From contig JBGTHP010000005.1 in assembly GCA_041746105.1 (NCBI GenBank), positions 7,733-71,732 of the forward strand: a stretch of 64,000 nucleotides of DNA. Direction: 5' to 3'. Below are positions 8,562 through 16,962 of this stretch, one piece after another. The translations under genes and the position numbers were made by a program. The notes beneath the pieces were generated by a model. The model did not search any database. It was not told where the DNA came from and worked only from the letters and a program-made list of their open reading frames with translations. Position 1 is the first letter of the stretch. Each line of letters opens with the position of its first letter. The stretch is from JBFHRE01 sp041746105 (GTDB lineage: Bacteria > Actinomycetota > Acidimicrobiia > Spongiisociales > ZC4RG35).

Positions 8562-9646
8562 TTCATCGTCTCCAGCCAGGCTTTGAGGTCGTCGATCTCA
8601 CTTTGTGTCAATCCGAGGTTGGGCATGTAGGACCCCGGTTTGGCAGCAGGGGGATTGGCGAGCCATTCGGTCAACGCTTGATCGTAGGTGAGGTCGCCGT
8701 CAGGCCATGCTGCGCCTGCGAACACGTTGCGGCTCGCAAAGTGGGTCAGGTTGGGCCCGTTGAAGGCGTCGACCGCCGGGCCCAGATATTGTTCTGCCCC
8801 GTCGGCATCGGTGAAGGTGACACCGTGACATCCGGTGCATTTCGCCTGATAGATCTCCCAGCCTCGCGCCGCCGGCGTGCCTTCGGCGGGCAGGGTGGCA
8901 GGAGCCTGTTGGTCGACGATCCACGCTTCCCAGTCTGCCTGGCTGAGAGCATGTGCCCTCGCCCTCATCAAAGAATGTGAGAGCCCGCAAAACTCGGCGC
9001 AATGACCCCAAAACTCGCCTGGTTCATTGGCCTGGAGACGCAACAAGGTCTCCTGTCCTGGCACCAAATACCGCTTCCCGTTCAAAGACGGAATCCAGAA
9101 ATTGTGCAGAACATCGGCCGATGTCATCACTGCGCAAACTTCTTTGCCTGCAGGCATCACCAGCACGTTGGCCGTGGTTATGCCGAGATCGGGGTAGTCG
9201 TACTCAAACCACCATTGGTGACCGGTGACATTCACTTCCATGGCGTCGGGACCGCACTCGGTCAGGTCGAAGACACTTTGCACCGTTGGAACGGCGATGC
9301 CGGCAAGGATCAGGGTCGGAATGACCGTCCAAGTCACTTCCAGGAATACGTTGCCGTGCACCTGCTTTGGTTCCTTGGCGCCTGGCCGGTCGCGGAACCG
9401 GAACATCGCAATGAAGATAAGCCCCTGGACGATCACAAACATGGCGGTTGCGATCCAGAACACGGGCCAGAACAAGCGGTCGATCTGCTCGGCGAAGGGA
9501 CCACCGGGCTCGAAGGTGGTCAAAGGCGAGTCGATCTCTATGTAAGAGCACGACGTGAATATCAGGGCAAGCGCGGCCAGCGCGGTGGTACGCCGAAACC
9601 GTCTCCGCTCGGCGAAACGCCTGTGACCACTCAGCATGGGCGGCAT
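8558..9646 (-). CDS. ctaC: cytochrome c oxidase subunit II with fused cytochrome c (caa3 type)
   Basis: From ATG 9646 the protein is 362 aa: a basic signal peptide with a lipobox-like LIFTSC (C33), two membrane helices, a cupredoxin domain with CuA ligands H181, C216, E218, C220, H224 and M227 (CAEFCGLSHSLM), then a cytochrome c domain with CTGCH (270-274) and a candidate Met ligand in SYMPNLG. It accepts electrons and passes them to subunit I. The start is uncertain: ATGs at 9694 and 9637 are alternatives without clear ribosome sites. Confidence 0.92.
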   Translation of the reverse strand: MPPMLSGHRRFAERRRFRRTTALAALALIFTSCSYIEIDSPLTTFEPGGPFAEQIDRLFWPVFWIATAMFVIVQGLIFIAMFRFRDRPGAKEPKQVHGNVFLEVTWTVIPTLILAGIAVPTVQSVFDLTECGPDAMEVNVTGHQWWFEYDYPDLGITTANVLVMPAGKEVCAVMTSADVLHNFWIPSLNGKRYLVPGQETLLRLQANEPGEFWGHCAEFCGLSHSLMRARAHALSQADWEAWIVDQQAPATLPAEGTPAARGWEIYQAKCTGCHGVTFTDADGAEQYLGPAVDAFNGPNLTHFASRNVFAGAAWPDGDLTYDQALTEWLANPPAAKPGSYMPNLGLTQSEIDDLKAWLETMK

Positions 9647-9720
9647 GTTAACCAGGCCCAGGCGCCGACCTGTAGCCGCCGTCGAAGTGGGCATCGCGAG
9701 AACAAAAGGACGGCTTCGAT

Positions 9721-10551
9721 TCAGGCTCCGGCGGCCGCAAGTGCGGCATTCAGCTCGGCCGGGGACACCGCCCCCTCGAATCGGGCGCCGATCCTGCCGG
9801 ACGCCGTTGTCACGAACACCCAGGGTTCGGAGGGAAGTCCCCATTCGGTCACTGCGCCCACAACGTCGAGGGTGCCACCGGCCGCCTGATCGAGGTTGTC
9901 GAATACCTCGACGTGGACAATCGTCAGCTCAGGGTGGCTCGCAGCAATTTGTTTGACGATGTCGAGGGTCGGACCGCAAACGGCGGTTTGGCAGAAAGCA
10001 GGTGATGCAAAAACGATCAAGGCGGGTTCACCGGCAGTGACGGCCTCTGCCACCGTGATCTCATAAAAGCGCGGTTCGGGATCAGGGTCGGTGCTCAGTT
10101 CGACGAGGGGGAGGTCGGGATAAGTCTTGGACAACGAGGCAGGTGGAAGCTGGCCGATCTCGGGAACCGTCACGGTCTCGTTGACGGTTATCGGCGTGGC
10201 AGGGGTGGGATCGCCCTCCTCGGGCACGAGCGCTACCTCATAATTGCCGGGTTGATCGAAGTCGATGTATGCGACGTAGTAACCACGCACGCCCTCGATC
10301 GACCACACCCACTCACCCGGGACTTCCGTGTAACCCGATCCGGCACGGGTCACCGTGATTGCCACCGGGATGTCGGGGCCGCCTTGGGGGGTTTGGTCTT
10401 CGTCGACCCAAGCCAAGATGAGGCGCTGGGGCCCGATGCCAATGGTTGAGTCGGTCGACCCGACGATGGCGATTCCGCTGGTTCCGTTACCGCACGCAGC
10501 CAGGAGGAGGCCCGCCAGGAGGAGGCCCGCCAGCAGGCGAAGTTCTTTCAT
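9721..10551 (-). CDS. lipoprotein with C-terminal thioredoxin-like domain (putative oxidase assembly factor)
   Basis: A 276-aa lipoprotein. The leucine-rich signal contains a repeated LLLAG unit and ends in a lipobox cysteine (LLAACG). Residues about 40-125 look like an Ig/beta-sandwich domain; about 160-270 look thioredoxin-like. The redox site is FASPAFCQTAVCGP, a CX4C pair rather than CXXC or the CX3C of Sco1. It is the first gene of the ctaC-D-E-F-G operon and diverges from ctaB, so a role in CuA maturation is plausible but inferred. Confidence 0.65.
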   Translation of the reverse strand: MKELRLLAGLLLAGLLLAACGNGTSGIAIVGSTDSTIGIGPQRLILAWVDEDQTPQGGPDIPVAITVTRAGSGYTEVPGEWVWSIEGVRGYYVAYIDFDQPGNYEVALVPEEGDPTPATPITVNETVTVPEIGQLPPASLSKTYPDLPLVELSTDPDPEPRFYEITVAEAVTAGEPALIVFASPAFCQTAVCGPTLDIVKQIAASHPELTIVHVEVFDNLDQAAGGTLDVVGAVTEWGLPSEPWVFVTTASGRIGARFEGAVSPAELNAALAAAGA

Positions 10552-10637
10552 CCCGCCAGGCTATCCCAAAGTCGGACCTTCACCGTTCGCGGGACCGCTC
10601 GGCCGGAGGGTTCTGATCGCCGGTAACCTGTGTGCAG

Positions 10638-11537
10638 ATGTCTACTCCTACCGCCGTGGGTGGGCCGACCGCGGTCCGGCCGGGTTCAAAACTGGGCGCC
10701 TATGTCGCGTTGACCAAACCTCGGATAATCGAGTTGCTCCTCATCACAACGGTGCCGGCGATGGTGGCGGCGGCCCGCGGCTGGCCTGGAACGTGGCTGG
10801 TTCTGGCAACGCTGATCGGTGGCACCTTGTCGGCCGGCGGCGCCAATGCGCTCAACAACTATCACGACCGTGACATCGATCAGATCATGCGCCGTACCGC
10901 TCGCCGGCCGCTCGCCCAGAACACCATCTCTCCTGAGCGCGCTCGTCGTTTTGGCTGGGTGCTGGGAGCGTTCGGGTTCGTGTGGTTGTGGGTCTTTGCG
11001 AACCTCCTCGCAGCTTTGCTCTCGACTGCTGCATTGCTCTTCTACGTTTATGTCTACACGCTTGCGCTCAAACGGAACACCGAACAGAACATCGTGATCG
11101 GGGGCGCTGCCGGCGCCGCCCCGGTTTTGGTGGGCTGGGCTGCGGTGGCCGGATCCGTCGAGCTTCCGGCCTGGGTGATGTTCGCCATAGTTTTTGCCTG
11201 GACTCCACCGCACTTCTGGGCATTGGCGTTGCGTTACAAGGATGACTACGCGGCAGCCGGGATTCCGATGATGCCGGTCGTCCGGGGGATAGAGGCAACG
11301 ACGAGGCAGATGGTCACCTACTCCATGATCACGGCGCTGTTCGCTCTTGCACTCGTACCGATCGCGGGGTTGGGTCCGATCTATCTCCTCGCCGCCCTTG
11401 GCCTGAACGGCTGGTTGGTGATCGAGACGATTCGTGTGTTTTTCCGACCAGAGCGAGCAATGGTGCTGTTCGGCTACTCCACCGTTTATCTGACTGCGCT
11501 GTTCGCGGCTCTCACCATCGACCGCCTGATTCTTTGA
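10638..11537 (+). CDS. ctaB: protoheme IX farnesyltransferase
   Basis: Membrane prenyltransferase (299 aa) that converts heme b to heme o. The UbiA-type Asp motifs are clear: NNYHDRDIDQIMRRTARRPL and the loop WTPPHFWALALRYKDDYAAAGIPM, which is typical of CtaB. The ATG at 10638 lies 8 nt after a TAACCT candidate -10 and is preferred over the GTG at 10632. It diverges from the oxidase operon and supplies its heme pathway. Confidence 0.93.
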   Translation: MSTPTAVGGPTAVRPGSKLGAYVALTKPRIIELLLITTVPAMVAAARGWPGTWLVLATLIGGTLSAGGANALNNYHDRDIDQIMRRTARRPLAQNTISPERARRFGWVLGAFGFVWLWVFANLLAALLSTAALLFYVYVYTLALKRNTEQNIVIGGAAGAAPVLVGWAAVAGSVELPAWVMFAIVFAWTPPHFWALALRYKDDYAAAGIPMMPVVRGIEATTRQMVTYSMITALFALALVPIAGLGPIYLLAALGLNGWLVIETIRVFFRPERAMVLFGYSTVYLTALFAALTIDRLIL

Positions 11538-11550
11538 ATTGAGACCGGGT

Positions 11551-11556
11551 TAACGT
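11551..11556 (+). promoter_or_regulatory. TAACGT, candidate -10 for a leaderless Lgt-like transcript
   Basis: TAACGT ends 7 nt before the GTG at 11564, within the 6-9 nt spacing recurring in this window. No convincing -35 was seen. Confidence 0.4.
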
Positions 11557-11563
11557 CGAGATC

Positions 11564-12460
11564 GTGCTTGCTGCAATCAGTTATCCGCCAATCCCGATTT
11601 GGGATGTTGGCCCACTCCAGTTCTCACTCCACGGCCTATTCGCCGCATTAGGGTTTTTGGCCGGCGCATGGCTGTCGTCGCGTTATCTGGTACGCCGCGG
11701 GTTTGATGGTGTCGCCTACCAATCGGTCCTGTCTTGGGGATTGGTCGGTTCGATTCTGGGTGCGCGCTATTTCACCTCGCCGGCGGCGATCCTGGCGGGG
11801 ACACCTCTTCTGGATGCGCTCAACCCGATTCGGGGCAATTTCTCGATCATGGGCGGGTTCGCCGGAGGCATCATTGCCGGCTCTTACAAGATGAGGAAGG
11901 TGGGTTTGCCGGTGCTTGCCACCCTCGATACGGCCAGCTTCGGTCTGGCGCTCGGAACCATCGTGGGCAGGATCGGGGACCTTGCCATCGTCGAACACCT
12001 TGGAAAGGCAACCGCGGTCGCATGGGGTTATGGGGTCAAGCCGGGCTACGACCTTGCGCCACAACACGACGGTTTGGAGTGTGCGACGGCAACGGTCGAT
12101 GGTTTGTGCGCAGTGCCGGGTTCGGGAGCCGCGGGGATATATCACCACGTCGCCGCCTACGACTTGTTGGGGGCGATCATTCTGATGGCCGTGTTGTACC
12201 AGTTCGTCAAACGCCGTCTCCACTATGGACAAATGCTGGCGCTGTGGATTGCCTGGTATGGAATGCAGCGGTTTGTCCTGGACTTTCTACGGATAGGAAA
12301 CGGGGATGCCGAGATCGGTTCGATCACCTGGAACCAGGCGTCAGGGCTGGTTGCTTCGCTGGGTGGGATAGGACTGATGTTCTGGTTCCGAAGTCGGCAG
12401 CCTGTTGTGGAGTCCGATCAGGACGCCAGACTCCGCGAAACCGAAGCAGTGCGCTCTTGA
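11564..12460 (+). CDS. lgt: divergent prolipoprotein diacylglyceryl transferase (Lgt family)
   Basis: A 298-aa protein with about seven helices and the Lgt layout: N-terminal GPLQFSLHGLFAALGF, a central GRIGDLAIVEHLGKAT, and C-terminal YGMQRFVLDFLR. Lgt transfers diacylglycerol to the lipobox cysteine, relevant to the many lipoproteins here. Some hallmark positions differ: the signature GR-G-N reads GRIGD, and the HPTQLYE-like segment reads IYHHVAAYD. It may be a divergent working Lgt or a paralogue. Confidence 0.75.
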   Translation: MLAAISYPPIPIWDVGPLQFSLHGLFAALGFLAGAWLSSRYLVRRGFDGVAYQSVLSWGLVGSILGARYFTSPAAILAGTPLLDALNPIRGNFSIMGGFAGGIIAGSYKMRKVGLPVLATLDTASFGLALGTIVGRIGDLAIVEHLGKATAVAWGYGVKPGYDLAPQHDGLECATATVDGLCAVPGSGAAGIYHHVAAYDLLGAIILMAVLYQFVKRRLHYGQMLALWIAWYGMQRFVLDFLRIGNGDAEIGSITWNQASGLVASLGGIGLMFWFRSRQPVVESDQDARLRETEAVRS

Positions 12461-12485
12461 CCGCCGCCGACGGCCGCCATAGAGT
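12457..12485 (+). promoter_or_regulatory. sigma-70-type promoter of the aromatic attenuator
   Basis: TTGACC (12457-12462) and TAGAGT (12480-12485) are separated by exactly 17 bp, overlapping the end of the lgt-like gene. Transcription would start near 12492, only a few bases before the leader ATG at 12496. Confidence 0.7.
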
Positions 12486-12495
12486 GGCGGCTCGA

Positions 12496-12558
12496 ATGAT
12501 CAATACCACGTTCTTTGCGTACTACGTCTTTACCGGGCCTCGGCTCGGGATGGCGTGA
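12496..12558 (+). CDS. Phe/Tyr-rich attenuator leader peptide (20 aa)
   Basis: A short ORF of 20 codons plus TGA. Residues 6-12 read FFAYYVF, so five of seven are Phe or Tyr. It lies between a well-formed promoter (12457-12485) and an intrinsic terminator (12591-12622) upstream of DAHP synthase. This is the arrangement of a ribosome-mediated attenuator. Stalling at scarce Phe-tRNA or Tyr-tRNA would leave 12543-12549 (GCTCGGG) free to pair with the terminator's left arm. That mechanism is inferred from known trp and phe leaders. Confidence 0.8.
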   Translation: MINTTFFAYYVFTGPRLGMA

Positions 12559-12590
12559 CGCGCTGAAGAACAGACCTTCGTCACATCACC

Positions 12591-12622
12591 AACCCGGAGC
12601 TTGGGGCTCCGGGTTTTTTTTT
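12591..12622 (+). terminator. intrinsic terminator of the Phe/Tyr attenuator
   Basis: Arms CCCGGAGC (12593-12600) and GCTCCGGG (12606-12613) pair perfectly around a 5-nt loop, followed by nine T residues. It sits 37 nt before the DAHP synthase start and would terminate transcription when aromatic amino acids are plentiful. Confidence 0.85.
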
Positions 12623-12659
12623 GATCCCGGTTTCCCACTCCCCAATCAGGAGTAGTCCA

Positions 12660-13709
12660 ATGGAACGTAAGGCAACGAGGGCCAACGGGGCGCCAGAGAA
12701 GACCGTCGTCCAGATCGGACAGGTCCGTATCGGGCATGATCCGTTCCCTGTGATTGCCGGGCCCTGCGCGATCGAGTCAGAAGAGCAGTTGATGCAGGCG
12801 GCCGAAATCGCGGCTGGAGCGGGGGCGGTAATCCTTCGGGGCAACGCCTACAAGCAGGGAAACTCGCCGTATTCGTTCCGGGGTCTGGGCGACGAAGGAG
12901 TGGTGATGCTGGCCAGGGCCGGCCGCGAGGTCGGTCTGCCAACGGTCACACAGGTTCTAGAGCCGGCCGATGTCGGCGCCGTCGCCGACTCGGTGGACAT
13001 GATCGAAATCCACTCGGGGGCGATGCAGAACTTCGAGCTGCTCAGAGTGGCCGGCAAGGCCGGGAAACCGGTTCTGCTGCGTCGAGGTCCATCCGCCACC
13101 ATCGACGAATGGTTGTGGTCGGCCGAATACCTCCTGGCCGAGGGCAACGATCAAGTCGTTCTGGTCGAGCGCGGGATCCGCACCTTTGGCTCGGCCACAA
13201 CCGACACTTTGGACATCAGTTCGGTCCCGACCGTGAAAGAGCTCTCCCACCTTCCGGTACTGGTCGATCCTTCACATGCATCGGGGGGCGCGGCAAAGGT
13301 CCCACCACTGGCCCTGGCCGCTCAGGGCGTCGGCGCAGACGGCCTCATCGTCGAGGTTCATCCGCACCCGGAAAAAGCAAAATCAGACGGACCGCTTCAG
13401 CTGAACGGAGACGAACTTTCGGCTTTGATGTTCCGGCTGGGCGTGAACCGAATGCGGTCACACATCGATTTGATCGACCGCGAGATCGTGCGGCTTTTGG
13501 CAAGAAGGCAAGAGATGTCTCTCGAGATCGGCCGTGTCAAGGCAACCCGCGGACTACCCGTGCGCGCCCCAGACCGAGAGAGAGAGCTTCTCGACATCAT
13601 CAGGGCAGAAGCCGAGATTCACGGGATCAGGGCTGACCATATGGAGATGGTCTTCCAGGTTGTCCTCGACGAGTCACGATCGATTCAAGAGTTGATGCGG
13701 GGGATGTGA
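12660..13709 (+). CDS. DAHP synthase with C-terminal chorismate mutase domain
   Basis: Bifunctional 349-aa enzyme for the first step of the shikimate pathway (PEP plus erythrose 4-phosphate to DAHP) and for chorismate to prephenate. The DAHP synthase part shows IAGPCAIES, LRGNAYK, EIHSGAMQNFELL, RRGPSATIDEWL and DPSHASGG. From about residue 265 there is an AroQ-type mutase helix bundle (RSHIDLIDREIVRLLARRQE). The ATG at 12660 has AGGAG 7 nt upstream, after the terminator. Mutase at the C-terminus is the reverse order of Bacillus AroA. The attenuator upstream fits control by Phe and Tyr. Confidence 0.9.
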   Translation: MERKATRANGAPEKTVVQIGQVRIGHDPFPVIAGPCAIESEEQLMQAAEIAAGAGAVILRGNAYKQGNSPYSFRGLGDEGVVMLARAGREVGLPTVTQVLEPADVGAVADSVDMIEIHSGAMQNFELLRVAGKAGKPVLLRRGPSATIDEWLWSAEYLLAEGNDQVVLVERGIRTFGSATTDTLDISSVPTVKELSHLPVLVDPSHASGGAAKVPPLALAAQGVGADGLIVEVHPHPEKAKSDGPLQLNGDELSALMFRLGVNRMRSHIDLIDREIVRLLARRQEMSLEIGRVKATRGLPVRAPDRERELLDIIRAEAEIHGIRADHMEMVFQVVLDESRSIQELMRGM

Positions 13710-13712
13710 ACA

Positions 13713-14873
13713 TCACACTTCCTTTCCGCCCACCAATGTCTTGGTGACGAGGGGCATGCCCGGCCGGTACGCCAGGTGGTGATAGGACGGAGCATCGAGC
13801 ACGATCAAGTCGGCCCGTGACCCGACACCGAGCCAACCGACGTCATCGACGCGGAGGGCGGCTGCCCCGCCCAAGGTCGCTGCCCCGATGGCTTCCTCGA
13901 TGGTCATTCCCATGTCGCGGACCGCCAGAGCGATACAGAGTCCGATGGCCGAGGAATAGGACGAGCCTGGATTGCAGTTGGTGGCAAGCGCCACCGTTGC
14001 GCCGGCGTCGATCACTCTGCGGGCATCCGGATATGGTTGACGGGTCGAGAAATCGGCGATCGGGAGGAAGGTGGCCACTGTGTCGGAGCCTCCCAGGGCA
14101 GCGACGTCGTCGTCGGTGAGATAGGTGCAATGGTCTACCGACGCCGCCCCCAACTCCACGGCGAGTTGCACCCCCGGCCCGTAACCGAGCTGGTTGCCGT
14201 GTAGACGGAGCCCGAGACCTACCGCCGCCCCCGCCTGGAGGACCGCCCGGCATTGATCGGCGTCGAATGCGCCCTTTTCGCAGAAGGCGTCGATCCAGCG
14301 TGAATGCGGGGCGGCCGCAGCCAGCATCGGACCGGTGACGAGATCGACGTAGGCGTCGGGGCGATCCTCGAACTCACGGGGGACGACATGTGCGCCCAAA
14401 AAAGTGGTGTGTTCTGTGAAACCGGACGCCACCTGGAGCGAGGTCCTCTCTGTGGGAATGTCGAGGCCGTATCCCGATTTGATCTCGATCGTCGTGATGC
14501 CGGCGCTGTGAGCTTCTTCGACTCGTTTTGCGGTGGCAATCCGTAATTCTTCTGGATCGGCGGACCTTGTGGCATCGGTGGTTGTTCGAATTCCGCCACC
14601 GTCATAAGGCACTCCCGCCATGCGTGCGCCGAACTCCTCTGCCCGATCGCCCGCAAAAACGAGATGAGTATGACTGTCCACAAAACCTGGGAGGACCGTC
14701 ATGCCTTCTGCGTCGATCCGCTTGTCGGCCGACGCCCCCTGCGGTTCCAGCGCAATGATGCGTCCTGCTTCGATCAGGATTGCTACGTTTTCGACCACTC
14801 CCAGGGGACCACTCCCGAGGGTGGGATCGTTGGTGACGAGTGATCCAATGCGATCGACCACGGTTACGGGCAT
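13713..14873 (-). CDS. hutI: imidazolonepropionase
   Basis: Third step of histidine degradation: opens 4-imidazolone-5-propionate to N-formimidoyl-L-glutamate. The 386-aa amidohydrolase shows the metal site VDSHTHLVFAGDR, then TTTIEIKSGYGLD, LHGNQLG, SVDHCTYL and ATNCNPGSS, all HutI hallmarks. It converges with the DAHP synthase gene, leaving 3 nt between stops. The rest of the hut genes lie at 16963-22074, separated by two envelope-type genes. Confidence 0.93.
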   Translation of the reverse strand: MPVTVVDRIGSLVTNDPTLGSGPLGVVENVAILIEAGRIIALEPQGASADKRIDAEGMTVLPGFVDSHTHLVFAGDRAEEFGARMAGVPYDGGGIRTTTDATRSADPEELRIATAKRVEEAHSAGITTIEIKSGYGLDIPTERTSLQVASGFTEHTTFLGAHVVPREFEDRPDAYVDLVTGPMLAAAAPHSRWIDAFCEKGAFDADQCRAVLQAGAAVGLGLRLHGNQLGYGPGVQLAVELGAASVDHCTYLTDDDVAALGGSDTVATFLPIADFSTRQPYPDARRVIDAGATVALATNCNPGSSYSSAIGLCIALAVRDMGMTIEEAIGAATLGGAAALRVDDVGWLGVGSRADLIVLDAPSYHHLAYRPGMPLVTKTLVGGKEV

Positions 14874-14897
14874 CGCCGTCAGATTAGATCCGCCAGC

Positions 14898-15815
14898 TCA
14901 CTTGCGTCGGGCGTCCTGAAGCGCCTGTTTGAGCCGGGTGAACTCCTCCCAGTTGCCTTCGGCAAGCAGAAGAGCCTGACGCGGCCAGGAACTCGGATCG
15001 TGCATGCGAAATCGGGCGCCTGCCTCGTCCAGCACCAGCTGGAGAAAAGTTGTGTCCGCCTTGGCGAGTTGCTGCCACGTCTCTATGCCCGCCGCCTTGC
15101 AGAGTTCGGCGATCTTCGGACCGATTCCCTCGATCATTTGAAGATCGTTGATCCTCAATTTGTGGCCGAGGACCTTGGTGGCCGTTGCCGGATCTGCGGG
15201 CGGCGACACCGGGTCGTCGGGAGCCGGCTTTTGGGCGTCGATCTCCATGTGGAGCTGGGCTTCCGAGACCGCCGTTGAATGAGAGGGCGAGCGATCGACG
15301 GCGGCGAGTTCCATCGTCAACGATTGATTGGCCGTTTGAAGCTCGACCAGTTCGGCGGTCAGTTCGGCGATGGTGAGTTGAAACTGTTCCAGCTGGTGTC
15401 GTAGAGCGTGAGCATCGCTGCTTCTGGCGATCTTTGCGACCCTGCGACCCAGTTCGGTGTTGTTTCGGGTCAATTCAAAATTGGTGTTCTCCAGATTCGC
15501 CATCTGTTCGCGGAGCCCGTCGGTGGAGGCCAGTTCCTCCAATAGTTCACGGTTGGAGGATTCCAACTCTTTGACTCGCGGCCTCAGGCTCTCTTGGTCT
15601 CGCAGGTAATCGGCCAGATCGGCATTTGCTTGCTCGAGCTCTCGCATCCTTGCAAGCTGCTCCGCCATCTCCGATCGAGTGCGACGGTCGGTCCTGTCAT
15701 CCGGTCCACGCTCGGCCAACCACAGCCGACACCACCAGTAGAAACGGCCGAGGAAGAACCCGGCGACGACCGCTACCACCAACCACGGCAAGATCCTCGA
15801 GAGGACGTAGCCCAT
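14898..15815 (-). CDS. membrane-anchored coiled-coil protein with C-terminal helix-hairpin-helix domain
   Basis: Protein of 305 aa from ATG 15815, which overlaps the upstream stop (TGATG) and has a GGAGA site. Residues 4-24 are a membrane anchor, about 40-185 a coiled coil rich in E, L and Q, about 190-220 a Pro/Asp linker, and about 222-305 a domain with LQMIEGIGPKIAELCKAAGI, a helix-hairpin-helix seen in many envelope and division-type proteins. It is coupled to the BON/OmpA gene. Function unknown; a scaffolding role at the envelope is inference. Confidence 0.6.
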   Translation of the reverse strand: MGYVLSRILPWLVVAVVAGFFLGRFYWWCRLWLAERGPDDRTDRRTRSEMAEQLARMRELEQANADLADYLRDQESLRPRVKELESSNRELLEELASTDGLREQMANLENTNFELTRNNTELGRRVAKIARSSDAHALRHQLEQFQLTIAELTAELVELQTANQSLTMELAAVDRSPSHSTAVSEAQLHMEIDAQKPAPDDPVSPPADPATATKVLGHKLRINDLQMIEGIGPKIAELCKAAGIETWQQLAKADTTFLQLVLDEAGARFRMHDPSSWPRQALLLAEGNWEEFTRLKQALQDARRK

Positions 15816-16843
15816 CAGCTCTCCACGACCGCGATGACGATTCCGTTCCCTGCGGTGGGTCGGGTGTTGCCATAACCAATTGCAGTCAGGGCGGTACTTC
15901 TGACACCCTGATCTACCAGATAGGCCACTACGGCATCTGCTCTGGCCTGGCTGAGGTTGAGGTTCTCGATGTCGTTGCTCTCCGTTCCGACATGGCATTC
16001 GATCTGGACACTCAGCGTCGGATCGCCTGCCAGACCGTCGAGTATCAACGCCACCGTATCCAAAGCGTTCTTGCCGGCGCCGTTGATGGTGGCCGAGCCG
16101 TTTTCAAATGAGACAGGGGAGGCCCGCAATGTCGATGCGATGGTCACCTCCAGCACGGCCGCCCGCGGGGCTTCACCCGAGGCGGTGAGCCTCGAGGAGC
16201 TGTCCAAGCCGGAGAGGGCCAAGATCCTCGCCGTGAGAGTGGCGCGGCTCACATCGGATCTGGTTCTCCCAGAGACCTCGAAGATCTCGTCGTGAAGGTC
16301 GAATCGCCCCTCGACCAGGAGGTCGGCAAGATCAGGCATCAATGCGGCAATCTGGTCGATGGCGTTGGCGGCAGTCGGTGTCGGGGAACCGCCAACATGA
16401 ACGAGTTCGCTCACCACCGAGGTGAACACCTCCTCGGCGGCGAGGACCAGGGTTTCATCCGAGGCGCTGTCTGGAACCGTTCCGAAGAGCGTGAGCGAAC
16501 GGTTGGAGATGACTCCGATCACGTCGACCGGCTTCGTCACTTTTTGGTCGACACGAAAAGGGGACTCGGCTGCAGCAACAAACGTTGTCGCTCCGATTGC
16601 GTGGACTCCGGCGAGCACTGCGAAAACGTCGTCCTCGAGGTCGCCGGGACCCTTGACGGTGACATCTCGCAATGCCACATCGGCGACGGTCACGCCCGCC
16701 AATCCAGCAGCACGAAGCGCTTCGATCGTCCGATTGCGGACGTCGGATTCGACGCTCGCTGCGGCACCGGCCGAACCTATCAACGACAGGACGAGCAGGG
16801 CAGGTACGACAAGCTGCCATTTACAAAATCGGCATGTCGACAC
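15815..16843 (-). CDS. secreted BON/OmpA-family protein (ArfA/OmpATb-like)
   Basis: Protein of 342 aa with an N-terminal signal or anchor helix (10-30). The middle has BON-like repeats (for example VIGVISNRSLTLFGTVPDSASDE). The C-terminal OmpA-like peptidoglycan-binding domain is marked by LSVQIECHVGTESNDIENLNLSQARADAVVAYL. The architecture recalls mycobacterial OmpATb/ArfA. It is followed directly by the coiled-coil gene, so the two probably act together at the wall. The pair interrupts the hut cluster. Confidence 0.7.
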   Translation of the reverse strand: MSTCRFCKWQLVVPALLVLSLIGSAGAAASVESDVRNRTIEALRAAGLAGVTVADVALRDVTVKGPGDLEDDVFAVLAGVHAIGATTFVAAAESPFRVDQKVTKPVDVIGVISNRSLTLFGTVPDSASDETLVLAAEEVFTSVVSELVHVGGSPTPTAANAIDQIAALMPDLADLLVEGRFDLHDEIFEVSGRTRSDVSRATLTARILALSGLDSSSRLTASGEAPRAAVLEVTIASTLRASPVSFENGSATINGAGKNALDTVALILDGLAGDPTLSVQIECHVGTESNDIENLNLSQARADAVVAYLVDQGVRSTALTAIGYGNTRPTAGNGIVIAVVES

Positions 16844-16962
16844 GGTCCCTCCTGTTCGGTGCTCAACGAAATGAGATCATCTCTGAACACCGCTACCACC
16901 CGCAACTCCTATGCGAATGTAGCAAATCCTCGCCTCGGGTTCGGTGTCGATGGACGGCACGG

